From JAGTVG01 sp942491935 (GTDB lineage: Bacteria; Bacteroidota; Bacteroidia; Cytophagales; Cyclobacteriaceae), in NCBI GenBank assembly GCA_942491935.1, contig CALOCZ010000028.1, forward strand, positions 1-64,000: a DNA stretch of 64,000 nucleotides, given 5' to 3'. Shown in pieces: positions 1 to 10,400 of the stretch (position 1 is its first letter; the number at the start of each line of letters is the position of its first letter). A program made the translations under genes and the position numbers. The notes under the pieces are model-generated. The model saw nothing but the letters and a program-made list of their open reading frames with translations. It did no database searches and was not told where the DNA came from.

Positions 1-803
1 TTATCGAGGCCCTGGGTCTGCAACTGGTTGGTGCGGGTTTAAAGGTCGCGGTTCTGGCGGTCGATCCCTCCAGCAAGATCAGCGGCGGCAGTATCCTGGG
101 TGACAAGGTCCGGATGGAGCTGCTTTCGCGCCAGGAGAATGCCTTTATCCGACCCAGCCCCTCGGCCGGATCCCTTGGCGGCGTCGCCCGCCGGACCCGG
201 GAGGCGATGCTGCTCTGCGAGGCGGCCGGTTTTGATGTGATCCTGGTGGAAACCGTTGGCGTTGGCCAGTCGGAAATCACCGTCAGCGAGATGGTGGACT
301 GTTTTATGGTACTGCTGCTGCCCGGTGGCGGTGATGAGATTCAGGGCATCAAAAAAGGCATCATCGAGATGGCCGACCTGCTGGTCATCAACAAGGCCGA
401 TGGCGAAATGGCAAAAACTGCCGCACGAACCCAGCGCCATTACCGCAATGCGCTCCATTTCCTGAGGCCCAAACTGCGGGGCTGGACGCCGCCGGTCAAA
501 ACCGCTTCGGCCGCGACAGGGGTCGGCATCAGCGAGATCTGGGACGCGATCCGCCAACATCGCAGCTTTCTTGAGAAAAACCAGCTGCTCGACCGGGTAC
601 GCCGCGATCAGACCGATCTCTGGTTCCATGCCACCCTGAGGCACGAGCTGCTGGACCGGCTCTATGCCCACCCTGCCGTCATACAGCACATGGCGGGTCT
701 GTTTCTGGAAATGAGCAGTCAGAAGAAATCGCCCCACCAGGCAGCCGAAGAATTGATTGAACTATTCCTGGCCCAGCCTCAGCAGGAGCCGACAGCCAAT
801 TAA
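1..803 (+). CDS. meaB: MeaB/ArgK-type GTPase, 3' portion (partial)
   Basis: G3E-family P-loop GTPase that loads and protects adenosylcobalamin on methylmalonyl-CoA mutase. The frame is open from base 3 at the window edge; the Walker A loop must lie just upstream, because the visible protein starts with the IEALGLQL stretch that follows it in the family. Visible family motifs are AVDPSS, GGSILGDKVRM, the ETVGVGQSE switch region, and NKADG, the guanine-specificity NKxD motif. The C-terminal helical dimerisation part is complete and ends at TAA 801-803. It converges on the thioesterase gene with a 16-base gap. No mutase gene is visible on this side of the window. The icmF gene at 30.6-34.0 kb carries its own GTPase domain and lies across the suspected contig join, so it should not be taken as its partner. 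Confidence 0.93.
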   Translation, partial: IEALGLQLVGAGLKVAVLAVDPSSKISGGSILGDKVRMELLSRQENAFIRPSPSAGSLGGVARRTREAMLLCEAAGFDVILVETVGVGQSEITVSEMVDCFMVLLLPGGGDEIQGIKKGIIEMADLLVINKADGEMAKTAARTQRHYRNALHFLRPKLRGWTPPVKTASAATGVGISEIWDAIRQHRSFLEKNQLLDRVRRDQTDLWFHATLRHELLDRLYAHPAVIQHMAGLFLEMSSQKKSPHQAAEELIELFLAQPQQEPTAN

Positions 804-819
804 GCTGAGGGGCAGAGAC

Positions 820-1686
820 TCAGGTTCTGTCTTTGATCCGCATCAGGCCTTCCTGAATGGTTGAAGCCGCCAGAATGCCTTCGCGGGTGTAGATATTGCC
901 ATGGTTCAGGCCCCGAGCGCCAATGGCCCTTGGGCTCTCCATGTCATACAGCAGCCACTGGTCGCAACGGCAGGGGGCATGGATCCACAGACCGTGGTCC
1001 AGACTGGCGCCCTGAAGGTTGTGGGTCAGGAAACTGAGACCATGGGGACCAAGGGCCGTACCCATCAAATAGAGATCCGAGAGGAAGGCGAGCATTGCCG
1101 TGTGGATCCCCGGGTCATCGGGCAGGGGGCCATTGCTGCGCATCCAGATCTGGCGGCGCGTGCCCATGGGTTTGGGGTTCAGATGGTCCATTCGCTGCAC
1201 CGGCCGGCACTCGATGGAGGTATAGCGGTTCTGCACAATAGGCATCTTCTCAGGGAAAAGCCGGGCGAACCGCTCAAAATAGGCCTCGTCATTTTCCAGT
1301 TCTTCGGGCGGCGGCACATCCGGCATATCCACCTGGTGCTCCACGCCCTGCTCCTGCCTGTGGAAGGACAGGGAGGCGCTGAAGATGGCGCAGCCATCCT
1401 GTTTGGCCACCACCCGACGGGTCGTGAAACTGTGGCCGTTGCGAATGGGGTCCACATAAAAAAGGATGGGATTCTGCGGGTTGCCCGGTCTCAGGAAGTA
1501 GGAGTGCAACGAGTGCAGCAGACGATCGGGCTCCACCGTTGCCGTCGCCGCCCGGATCGCCTGGGCCACCACCTGGCCACCAAAAACCATATGGGTGCGT
1601 CCCTTGGGCGAGTAGCCGCGGAAAAGATAGCGGTCCAACGTCTCAAGGTTCAGTAATTCAAGGACTTCTTTCAAATCGTGCGCCAT
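820..1686 (-). CDS. tesB: Acyl-CoA thioesterase II (TesB family)
   Basis: Double hot-dog thioesterase that hydrolyses acyl-CoA to free acid and CoA in the cytoplasm. The length with the chosen start, 288 residues, matches E. coli TesB. Motifs seen: GGQVVAQA and HSLHSYFLRPG in the N-terminal hot dog; in the C-terminal hot dog, SLDHGLWIH supplies the catalytic Asp and ASTIQEGLMR the catalytic Gln of the Asp-Thr-Gln triad. The ATG at 1686 is preferred over the in-frame ATG at 1698 because GGGGGA sits about five bases upstream of it. The gene is convergent with meaB. An 11-bp inverted repeat lies just upstream of the start. Function is secure at family level; the acyl substrate is unknown. Confidence 0.93.
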   Translation of the reverse strand: MAHDLKEVLELLNLETLDRYLFRGYSPKGRTHMVFGGQVVAQAIRAATATVEPDRLLHSLHSYFLRPGNPQNPILFYVDPIRNGHSFTTRRVVAKQDGCAIFSASLSFHRQEQGVEHQVDMPDVPPPEELENDEAYFERFARLFPEKMPIVQNRYTSIECRPVQRMDHLNPKPMGTRRQIWMRSNGPLPDDPGIHTAMLAFLSDLYLMGTALGPHGLSFLTHNLQGASLDHGLWIHAPCRCDQWLLYDMESPRAIGARGLNHGNIYTREGILAASTIQEGLMRIKDRT

Positions 1687-1704
1687 TTTGTCCCCCATCC
1701 TGCA

Positions 1705-1746
1705 CTACAGGTCCTTTCGCCGTCTTCCCACCGTCAGGACCTGTAG
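1705..1746. promoter_or_regulatory. Inverted repeat upstream of tesB
   Basis: CTACAGGTCCT at 1705-1715 and AGGACCTGTAG at 1736-1746 are perfect reverse complements with a 20-base spacer. The repeat starts about 20 bases upstream of the tesB start codon, so it may form a hairpin in the tesB leader or serve as an operator. There is no T-run, so it does not look like a terminator. Confidence 0.45.
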
Positions 1747-2105
1747 GGGTCCAGCATAACATCGATTCTCCGGTTAGGTTCAAGCATTATTCGAGCGGGG
1801 AAATCGGACCTTTTTGCCCATGATCGTAAAACGCAGTTCATCCCCGCCGTTCGGCTATAATTGTATTCCTTCACCCAAGGGAACTATTTAAAACCAACAG
1901 GACCTTTTCTCTGTGGTCCCATGGTTCGCTCGCTTTTCCCCACAATGATTTACAATAGACCGAGCACAGGTCTAAAACAGGGGGTTCTTCACCTGTTTTA
2001 CCGCGCTTCAGCGGGAAAGGGTCACAACCCGGTAAAACCTTCTGGAAAGACTTTTCACCGGGTCAGGCTTGCGATAGAATGAACTGGTTCCAGGCGGGAG
2101 AGGTT
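1747..2105. other. Intergenic region between divergent tesB and GGDEF gene
   Basis: Together with the inverted repeat, about 400 bases separate tesB from the diguanylate cyclase gene. Short open frames exist here but lack family features. The region must hold both divergent promoters; I could not pick a convincing -35/-10 pair. Confidence 0.4.
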
Positions 2106-3491
2106 ATGCGATCTAAACATTTTAATATATTGGTCGTTGATGGCAACCGGGTCAGCCGCAAGGTTTACAGCAAACTGCTGCACAAGCAGTTTCAGGACCA
2201 GTGCCGGATTCTGGAAGTGGAACGGGGCGAAGATGGGTTGTACTTTTGTGAGACCCAGGATATAGGCTGCGTTCTGATTGATTATCACCTGCCCGACATG
2301 CACGGGCTGGAGTTCCTCAACGCGCTCAATAGCCGCATGGCCAACCATTATATTCCCGTCGTCATTCTCACCGGTCAGGGTGATGAGACCACCGCCGTTC
2401 AGGCCATGAAATCCGGCGCCCAGGATTATCTGGTAAAGGGTACCTTTTCGCAGGAACTGTTGGCCCAGGCCGTTCAGAATGCCATCGAGAAGGTTGAACT
2501 GATCGAGGAACTGGACCGTAAACGCCACGATCTGGAACACACCAATATCGAACTCAAAAATGAGATCAAGTTCCGCAAAGAGGTTGAAGAGAGCCTGCGC
2601 CTTTTCCGCGACCTGATGAACCAGACCACCGATGCCCTGTTCATCCTCAACCCCGACACCGCCGGCCTGATCGACTTTAATAATGCCGTCTCGCTTGCCC
2701 TGGGTTATAGCAACGAGGAGTTGAGCAGCATCAGCATGCTTGACTTTGATTCAGGGATCGCTGGCCCCACCGTGTGGAAGAACATGGTGCGGACCATCAT
2801 GGTCAGCACCAATTGGATCGCTGAAAGCGTGTTCCGCCGCAAGGACGGCAGCGAGTTCCCGGTCGAGGTCAACTACCGCTACATCAGCCGTGACGAGAAA
2901 AACTACCTGGTGGCCCTGGCCCGCGATATCACCGAACGCAAAAAGGTGGAGGCCCGTCTGCGGGACCTGTCCAACCGCGATGGTCTGACCGGTGTCTACA
3001 ACCGCCGTTACCTGGACGAAACCCTGGATTCCGAGTGGAAACGCCTGCGCCGCATCGAGAAACCCCTATCGGCCATCATGATCGATGTGGACTTCTTCAA
3101 AAAATACAACGATACTTACGGCCACCAGGCCGGGGACCAGTGCCTCAAGGCGGTGGCCATGGTGCTGAGCGAGGGTATCAACCGGCCTGCCGATTTCGTT
3201 GCCCGTTATGGTGGCGAAGAGTTTGCCGTCATCCTTCCCGACACCGATCATCAGGGTGCCCTCTTCCTGGCCGAAGAATTTAAGGCGGGCATCAACAGCC
3301 AGGAGATTGCCCATGCCGGATCCGAAATCAGCAGCCATGTCACCGCAAGTTTCGGTGTAGCCACCATGGTTCCAGGGGTAAAGGCCGGCTTCAACGCCCT
3401 GCTCGAGCAGGCCGACAAGGCCCTATACAAGGCCAAAAAATCGGGGCGAAACCAGGTCATGTCCGCAGAGGCAGTAAGCCCGGAAAAATGA
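2106..3491 (+). CDS. Response regulator diguanylate cyclase (REC-PAS-GGDEF)
   Basis: Signal transduction protein predicted to make cyclic di-GMP from GTP when phosphorylated. Order of domains: a CheY-like receiver (residues about 5-120; phospho-acceptor Asp in VLIDYHLPD, conserved Lys in YLVKG), a short coiled coil (about 130-165), a PAS domain (about 170-285, ending with the DITERKK linker), and a GGDEF domain (about 295-455). The active-site loop is GGEEF in RYGGEEFAV, so catalysis is expected; no RxxD inhibitory site is seen directly upstream. The ATG at 2106 is preferred to the in-frame ATG at 2079 because GGGAGAGG lies just before it. No histidine kinase gene is adjacent, so its kinase must be elsewhere. 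Confidence 0.93.
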   Translation: MRSKHFNILVVDGNRVSRKVYSKLLHKQFQDQCRILEVERGEDGLYFCETQDIGCVLIDYHLPDMHGLEFLNALNSRMANHYIPVVILTGQGDETTAVQAMKSGAQDYLVKGTFSQELLAQAVQNAIEKVELIEELDRKRHDLEHTNIELKNEIKFRKEVEESLRLFRDLMNQTTDALFILNPDTAGLIDFNNAVSLALGYSNEELSSISMLDFDSGIAGPTVWKNMVRTIMVSTNWIAESVFRRKDGSEFPVEVNYRYISRDEKNYLVALARDITERKKVEARLRDLSNRDGLTGVYNRRYLDETLDSEWKRLRRIEKPLSAIMIDVDFFKKYNDTYGHQAGDQCLKAVAMVLSEGINRPADFVARYGGEEFAVILPDTDHQGALFLAEEFKAGINSQEIAHAGSEISSHVTASFGVATMVPGVKAGFNALLEQADKALYKAKKSGRNQVMSAEAVSPEK

Positions 3492-3682
3492 TCCTTTTTA
3501 CAAATCCGGCATAGTGCAGGGGGATTCTGGTTCGTTTCTCAAATGGGGAGGCCAGTATCTGGCGATAATTCCTGATCCTGAATGTCATAAGAACTATAGG
3601 CTATGGTCTCTTTCTCCTTAAATCACCAGGGGATTTTTTAACCGTCCCGGTCAAAACTGATGCCCCATTCAAGAGGTATTGC

Positions 3683-4066
3683 ATGAAGCTGATTTTGTTG
3701 CTTTCCGTCCTGTCCCTTGGCACCCAACAGCAAGGCCCGGCCCTTTATACTGGTATGTGGAATAATTCCCGCGCCAAAACCAACGGCAATCTTTCGGTCA
3801 TGATTATGCCCACCGGCGAAAGCAAGTGGAAGGCAAAGTTCAAGGGTGAATTTCAAGGTGACCCCTTTGATTATGAGATGGATTTCACTACAAAACCCGA
3901 AATCAAAAAAGATAAGGAGACCGGGAACCTGAAGATCCAGGGTCGTGCCAATGTGGAAAGCCAGATGTATATGTTATCGGGCTGGATGAACGACAATACC
4001 TTTTACGGGCGCTTCAGTTCCTCTGGCCCCAACGGCGACTTCCGTTTATCCCGCAAAATGGATTAG
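3683..4066 (+). CDS. Small secreted hypothetical protein
   Basis: A 127-residue protein with a short hydrophobic N-terminus (MKLILLLSVLSLG) that looks like a signal peptide. The mature part is polar and rich in Lys, Gly and Met, with alternating beta-strand character (WNNSRAKTNGNLSVMI, KWKAKFKGEFQGD). It ends with the sequence GDFRLSRKMD, as in small beta-barrel or lipocalin-like periplasmic proteins. I do not recognise a family. Codon use matches the GC-rich neighbours. It stands alone between the diguanylate cyclase gene and carbonic anhydrase. Confidence 0.6.
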   Translation: MKLILLLSVLSLGTQQQGPALYTGMWNNSRAKTNGNLSVMIMPTGESKWKAKFKGEFQGDPFDYEMDFTTKPEIKKDKETGNLKIQGRANVESQMYMLSGWMNDNTFYGRFSSSGPNGDFRLSRKMD

Positions 4067-4403
4067 TCCTGCTGTTTTTCTGGTCCCAACTCCTGGCCAG
4101 ATCCCTACCCAAACCTCGTCCATTTAGGGCAGTGGTCTGGAACATGGTCCGCTCTTATAGATCCTGATGGGGGTACGGGGCGGGGGAGACCCGGATATTT
4201 GAAGCCAATAGGCCAGGGGCTGGCACCGGAAAAACAAGTGGTGAGGCCCCACCGGGTGAACGCTTTATCTTCAATAAAAGAAACTATAAAACCCCGGAAA
4301 ATAAGTCAGATCCGCAGGGTTCACGGACTCCATATTCCCGAAAAAAGCCAGATGGGAGGGCGCTCGGCCAGGTTGGCAGATGCCCTCCGCTTGACGGGAT
4401 CAC
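4067..4403. other. Intergenic region with no recognised feature
   Basis: This gap lies between the 3' ends of the small secreted protein gene and the carbonic anhydrase gene, which converge. I see no strong hairpin and no credible gene. Confidence 0.4.
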
Positions 4404-5186
4404 TTATTGGTTAACGCTGTAAACGGGCCTACCGTTGATCTGCTGGATGGGTCGGGCATTGTTGGGGTAGAGTTTCTTAAAGGCATTGATCTGCTCAGCC
4501 GAGAGGGTGATGGGCTGCTGCATCACATACCAGGTGACAATCTCATCACAGGGCGGCGTGGTCAATGAGCCGGAATAGGTCAAATAACTGCCGTTTGCGG
4601 GCAGGAGCGCAGCCGGATTAATGACCGCGCCAGGGTCTGGTTGGCCGGAGTCGCAGTCTCGGGGCATCTTGGACCACAGTTCGGCAACTAACTTATTGGG
4701 TTCGCCTTCTTCCAGAAAGACCCCAACCACTGCCAGTTTACCGTCATCGCCTACATGCACCAGATGGACCTCCATGGGGAAGGTCTTATTCTCCAGCCGA
4801 TGTTCGCTCTTATAGTGGAAATGGAACTGATCCAGATAATAACGTTTCTCGCCAATGGTCAGCCACAGCCTGTTCTCCTCTTTAAAAGAGGCCTTGATGG
4901 TGTGGCAGTTATTGGAAATACTGACCCTGGTTTCATGATAATCGAACCCAAGCGCGGGCCCAACCTGGGCAACAGCACCGGTAAGATTGATCGGCGATTG
5001 AGAAGGCCCGTTACAGTCTTTATATTTGTGAGAGAGATCCCCCCAGAAAGAGGGCCCATCCAGATTCTCATACTTCCATTCTGCGGTCCCTTTATCGGAA
5101 ACAGGCACAAAAGGCGAAGCGGCCTGAATCATCAGGCAGAACAACAAAACGAATGGGGCAGAAAGAACTCTCAAGATTCCTGGCAT
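4404..5186 (-). CDS. Alpha-carbonic anhydrase, secreted
   Basis: Zinc enzyme that interconverts CO2 and bicarbonate, here predicted periplasmic. It has 260 residues with a signal peptide (RVLSAPFVLLFCLMIQAAS). All alpha-class landmarks are visible: QSPINL, the zinc ligands in FHFHYKSEH (two His) and EVHLVH (third His), the two Cys expected to form the conserved disulphide (DCNGPSQSPI and TTPPCDE), and SLTTPPC near the substrate pocket. AAGGAG eight bases before the ATG supports this start. No transporter or carboxysome gene is linked, so a pH or CO2-supply role in the periplasm is the likely context. Confidence 0.95.
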   Translation of the reverse strand: MPGILRVLSAPFVLLFCLMIQAASPFVPVSDKGTAEWKYENLDGPSFWGDLSHKYKDCNGPSQSPINLTGAVAQVGPALGFDYHETRVSISNNCHTIKASFKEENRLWLTIGEKRYYLDQFHFHYKSEHRLENKTFPMEVHLVHVGDDGKLAVVGVFLEEGEPNKLVAELWSKMPRDCDSGQPDPGAVINPAALLPANGSYLTYSGSLTTPPCDEIVTWYVMQQPITLSAEQINAFKKLYPNNARPIQQINGRPVYSVNQ

Positions 5187-5528
5187 AGATTGTACTCCTT
5201 CAGTAGTCTAGTCGAATCAATTGAGCCCATTCTAACCTGAGAATCGGCTGCTGGCAAGGGTTTCTGCGAGGTAGGGCGCCTGTCACCGACTGAAATGGAA
5301 AGATGTCGAAAGAATAAAGAAGGCAAGCTGCTCAGTTTTTTTTGTAGAAATGATCCTTTTGTTCCTGATTTTCCGCATGGATACTTAGAAGGTATTGCAA
5401 GACCTTTCAATGGTGTCGGGTAGTTTCTCCTCTGGTTCTTGAAATAATTAAAAGATGCCATTGTTAAGTGTTTCTTTTCGCTGGTCTGGAAAAACTGAAT
5501 ACAGATATTTGACTAAGGGGTAGAAATT
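5187..5528. other. Intergenic region at left edge of AT-rich island
   Basis: The first part has the GC content of the neighbouring genes; from about 5320 the sequence becomes AT-rich and stays so to about 7150. This is probably the left edge of an inserted segment carrying the TIGR04141-type gene. I found no tRNA, integrase or clear flanking direct repeat. Confidence 0.5.
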
Positions 5529-7142
5529 ATGAAAAAAAAGAGAAGTTTTTCGATTTATTTGTTGAAAGAGGGGTCTAAGCTAGAAGATGCTTTAGATAAA
5601 GGTAAAAAGGATCTTCCACCTGCACAAGAAATAAATGAAATAGTTGAAGGCGGTAAGATATATGTGTTTGATAATGAGCCCAAAGAGCCATGGTGGAAAA
5701 AATATTGGGGCATTTCTCAAGAATTATTTCAGGAGTTTAAGGGCGCATTGGTTCTTTTGCCAGTAAATGAGCGTATTTTTGTGATCGCTTTTGGTCATGT
5801 TTCTCATTACCTTAATGATGATATACTTGAATATGATTTTGGAATTGTTACAACTTTAAATGCTTTAGATCCTGAAAAAATTAAGTCAACAGATATTTTA
5901 AGTCCCGAATTGGCAAGGCGTGGTCGTCTTCAGTCTCCAAAAGCTTCAAACCTTGGATTCTTTGGCTTTGATGAAAATGAGTCAATCATGAAAAGAATTA
6001 CTGGATTGGTTAAGAATAAATATAAACAACTCATCAAAAATATTACCGGTTCAACCAATCTTAGAGTGAGTACAGATAAGTCTGCGAAAGATTTGGCTGA
6101 CTTTTTGAGAGAATTGTTGGTTATCTATGGGGAAAAAGATTATGAAATTAATTTTCCAGGTATAAATAAAATTAAATCAGTTAAAGAGCCTTTTTTGATA
6201 AAGCAATTGGATGAAAAGCTCTTTCAGGCCTATACTGCGGAGTCTGATAATTTGTTTTTGTCAATTCCAGATATATTAAATTATGATAGTCCAGTCCAGT
6301 TTCGCTATATAGGTGGATGTACTATGGATGAAGTTTTTGATGATGTGGATATCGCAGATTATAGGGCTTATCAAACAAAGAGTAGGTCTGAGTTTTCTTT
6401 GGATGTGCTGAAAAAACATCGTTTATCTATTGTAAAAGATGATGGGAGTTCGGATTCTATAAAGTATTCGATCTACAAATGCCTTTTGTTTGATTGTGAA
6501 CTTGATTCTGAGACATATCATTTTTGCGAGGGTGGGTGGTACCGTGTTCAAAAAGATTTTATCAAGAAATTGAAAGAAGATCTTGATCCATTTTTTTGTG
6601 ATCTTGATGATTTGAAGAGTTGCAAATTCATACGAGAAGACGATTATAATAAAAATATAGAGCTTGATAAAGACAATGTGATTTGCCTCGATAAGGAAAA
6701 TATTGCACCAAAAGGTCATGCCCAGGTCGAGCCTTGTGATCTGTTTATGGAATTTGAAGAGAAAGCAACTTTGGTTCATATCAAAATTTCAACAATGTCG
6801 GCTACCTTGAGTCATCTTTTTAATCAAGGATTGAATTCGGTAGTTCTCTTGATTCGAAATGAAAATGCGAGAGGGAAACTGATTGAGCTTGTTAAAAAAT
6901 CTTTCGCTCTAAAAAAAGTGGAAATTGGCAATTCTGAATCAATGATCAACGATAAGAAATTTTCTGTCATTTATGGTATAATTACTCCAAAAATTAAAAA
7001 CAATAAATCAGAGAACCTTCCTCTATTTTCACGTATTACTCTGCTTCGGGTCGTGAATAATTTTAAGCTTATGCGAGTCCCAGTTTCTGTTGTTTTCATT
7101 AAAGATGAGGCTGACCGTAAGTCAGTTAAAGAAGGCTCATAA
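5529..7142 (+). CDS. TIGR04141/DUF6119 family sporadically distributed protein
   Basis: A 537-residue protein whose biochemical function is not established. It matches the patchily distributed TIGR04141 (DUF6119) family in layout. An N-terminal beta-rich part (FSIYLLKEG; FGHVSHYLNDDILEYDFGI) is followed by the signature ALDPEKIKSTDILSPE, then LQSPKASNLGFFGFDEN and KRITG. Later come TYHFCEGGWYRVQKDF, VEPCDLF, and the C-terminal core VHIKISTMSATLSHLFNQG. AGGGG lies upstream of the ATG. Base and codon use are strongly AT-rich, unlike the genes on either side, so recent horizontal transfer is likely. Members of the family are often found beside mobile or defence genes; a defence role here is inference. 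The reading frame is intact, unlike many genes in the AT-rich right half. Confidence 0.8.
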   Translation: MKKKRSFSIYLLKEGSKLEDALDKGKKDLPPAQEINEIVEGGKIYVFDNEPKEPWWKKYWGISQELFQEFKGALVLLPVNERIFVIAFGHVSHYLNDDILEYDFGIVTTLNALDPEKIKSTDILSPELARRGRLQSPKASNLGFFGFDENESIMKRITGLVKNKYKQLIKNITGSTNLRVSTDKSAKDLADFLRELLVIYGEKDYEINFPGINKIKSVKEPFLIKQLDEKLFQAYTAESDNLFLSIPDILNYDSPVQFRYIGGCTMDEVFDDVDIADYRAYQTKSRSEFSLDVLKKHRLSIVKDDGSSDSIKYSIYKCLLFDCELDSETYHFCEGGWYRVQKDFIKKLKEDLDPFFCDLDDLKSCKFIREDDYNKNIELDKDNVICLDKENIAPKGHAQVEPCDLFMEFEEKATLVHIKISTMSATLSHLFNQGLNSVVLLIRNENARGKLIELVKKSFALKKVEIGNSESMINDKKFSVIYGIITPKIKNNKSENLPLFSRITLLRVVNNFKLMRVPVSVVFIKDEADRKSVKEGS

Positions 7143-7469
7143 AATAAATTCATTTAGATCTTGGATTGTTATGGTATCACCATGCCTTTCATGGAGTGCC
7201 TATGGCGTGTAGCCTACTGTTATTGGACCAGTACGCCGATGCCAACCCGGGTTCGCCGCTGACCCTTGTGACTACGGGTCCTGCGGCCCTGCTCTATCTT
7301 CGAGGGACCATGCCGGGCAAACTGCCCGCTGTTTTGTTTGAGGTGCCTTCCCGTTAGGCCGAGGTCGGGTCCGCTGGAATTTTCCATTTCTGGCTTGAGC
7401 CCAAAGGTCGCTTGTCAATCCCAGGGTCGAGGGGTACAATGCTTTGACTTGTAGGTGATGGGGTGATCT
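7143..7469. other. Intergenic region at right edge of AT-rich island
   Basis: Composition returns to GC-rich at about 7190. A short open frame at 7202-7357 (51 residues from ATG, starting MACSLLLLDQ) has neighbour-like codons. It could be the tail of a gene cut by the insertion, but it matches nothing I recognise. The mfd leader, with GATGGGG before a TTG start, ends the region. Confidence 0.35.
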
Positions 7470-10400
7470 TTGGGCGCTTTTGAACCCAAGGGCAGTGAAA
7501 ACATAAAGATCCATGGGCTTCGCGGTTCCTCGGATATGTTTTACCTGGCCCGGACCGGTCGGCGGGCGGTGGTGGTGACCGCCTCGGCAAAGAATATGGC
7601 GGCTCTGGCGGAACGGCTCCAGACCTGGTTGCCTGCGGCCCGCATCCTTCAGCTGCCCCCTTTGGATGGTTCGCCCTTCTCTTTTTCAGCAGTTCACCCA
7701 ACCACCCGCCGGACCCGGCTGCTGACGCTGGACGCCCTGCTCCTTGATGAGTGGGACTATCTGATTACCACGCCCCAGACCTTTTTGGAGCCTTTGCCCA
7801 CCGCTGAGAACCTGGTCAAACCCCGGTTGAGCCTGGTGGCGGGCGACCATTATGATATAGATCAGGTGGCGCGGGATCTGGTGGCTATGGGTTATCTCAG
7901 CGTGGATATTGTGGCCCAGCCCGGTGATTTTGCCCGCCGTGGTGGGATCATTGATATCTATTCCTTTGCCGAGGACAAGGCCTGGCGTCTTGATTTTTTT
8001 GATGATGAACTGGAAGAGATCCGCCTGATTGACCCCAACCGTCAGCGCTCTATCTCCAATGCTGATCGCTGCGATATTCTGCCGCTGTTTGAGTGGGCCA
8101 TCAACGACAAACAACAGGAGATCTTTGCCCGTAAGGGTGGCGATCTCTGGAACAAAACCGAGGCCCGCAGCCATTTTCTGGAGCTGGTTGCCCAGATTCG
8201 CGATCGGGGTCGTTTTCCCGGTTATCTTCATTGGACCAGCCTCTTCTTTACCAGGACCTGTCATTTCTACGATCTGATCCAGGGTGAGACCCTCTGTTAT
8301 ATCGATGATTGGGAGGAGGTTCAGGATACCCAGGAACGGTTCCTGACCCAGGTCCGACTCCAGGCCGATGCCATGTCCGACAAACAGCTGCATGTGCCGA
8401 CCCATACCCTCTATGGGCTGGACGACCTGGAACGCTTCAAGCTCCCAGAGCATTTTTCCGTGATCCGTCACCATCAGCTTAAGCTGGACAAGGTGGACCA
8501 GGATTTCGTGACCCAGACCGTACCCCATTACCAGAACGATGTGGGCCGGTTCCTGGACCATTGGAAGAGCCAGGTCAAACGCCTGGCCATTGTGCTGGTC
8601 AGCCATAATAGCGCTGTGCTGCATCGCATCCGCGAGAGTCTGGAGGATTATGGTCTGATGGTGCGCAACCTGGAGCTGCCGCTGACCACAATGCCAGGGC
8701 CGGGTTTTTATATGATTGCCGGTCATCTGGATACCGGTTTCTCCTGGCCCGACCACAATCTGACCGTGTTCAGTGAACGGGACATCTGGTCCAAGACCGC
8801 CACCATCAAGCGGCCTGGCCGCAGTGACGGCAAAAAGATCTTTCAGGCCGAGTTTCGCGATCTGAAAATTGGCGATTATGTGGTCCATCTGGATCACGGC
8901 ATTGGCCGTTTCCTGGGGCTGGTTGAGCTTGAGGCCGGTGGCGAGAGCCTGGAGATGATGGCCATCGAGTATCGCGATAACCAGAAACTCTATGTGAACC
9001 TCAATCAGTTGGACCTGATCCAGCGATATGGCTCGGAGAATACCACCGTCCACCTCGACAAAATGGGGGGCACCTCCTGGGCAAAGGCCCGGGCCCGGGT
9101 CAAAAAAGCAGTGCGCCAGATGGCCGAGGAGCTGCTGCGGCTCTATGCCCAGCGGAAACTGGTTACCGGCCACAGCTACGGGCCCGATACCGAATGGCAG
9201 GCCGAGTTTGAGGATCAGTTCGAGCACGAGCCCACCGATGGTCAGCTGGGTGCTGTTGCCGACATTAAGCGGGACCTGGGAAAACCCATGGACCGCCTGC
9301 TGGTGGGTGATGTGGGTTTTGGCAAAACCGAGGTCGCCATGCGGACCGCCTTTAAGGCCGTGATGGAGGGTTATCAGGTCGCAATCCTTTGTCCTACCAC
9401 GGTTCTGGCCTTTCAGCATTACCACACTTTTAAGAACCGCTTCGCCGGGTTTCCGGTGAAAATCGATTGGATTTCCCGGTTCAGCACCACTGTCCACACG
9501 CGAAAAGTGCTGGCCGATACCGCCGCCGGGGCGGTGGACATTGTGGTGGGCACCCATCGTCTGCTCAGCAAAGACATCGTTTTCAAGAACTTGAGCCTGG
9601 TGGTGGTCGATGAGGAACAGCGTTTTGGTGTGGCCCATAAGGAACGGCTCAAACATATGCGCAAACAGGTAGACGTGTTGAGCATGACCGCGACCCCGAT
9701 TCCGCGGACCCTGCACATGAGCCTGACGGGCATTCGCGACATTTCGGTGATCGAGTCTCCACCCCTTAACCGTCTGGCAATTAATACGATGGTCGTAGAG
9801 ACCCGCGACGATCTGATAAAAAATGCAATCGAATTCGAGCTGGAACGGGGCGGTCAGGCCTACTTCGTTCACAACCGGGTGGAGACCATGGAGGCGGCGG
9901 CGGCCAATCTGAAGATTCTGGTGCCGCAGGCGCGGATCCGCATCGCCCATGGCCAGATGGACAGCAAACAGATCGAGGAGGTAATGTTGGCCTTTATGGA
10001 ACACAAGGTCGATATTCTGGTGGCCTCCACCATTATCGAGAATGGGGTCGATATTCCCAACGCCAATACCATGATCGTCAATCGGGCCGACCGCTTTGGC
10101 ATGAGCCAGCTCTACCAGCTCCGGGGCCGGATCGGGCGAGCGGACCGGCCTGCCTATGCCTACCTGCTGGTACCTCCCCGGGCCCGCATGTCGGCCATCG
10201 CCCGCAAACGGCTGGCAACCCTGGAGGAATTCTCCGATCTGGGGTCCGGTTTCCGCATCGCGGCCATGGATATGGAACTGCGTGGGGCCGGTAGTATTCT
10301 GGGGGGCGAACAGGCCGGTCACATCAACACGATCGGCTTTGAGATGTACCAGAAACTGTTGGAGGAAGCGGTCCACGAGCTGGATGGGACTCCGGTTCAG

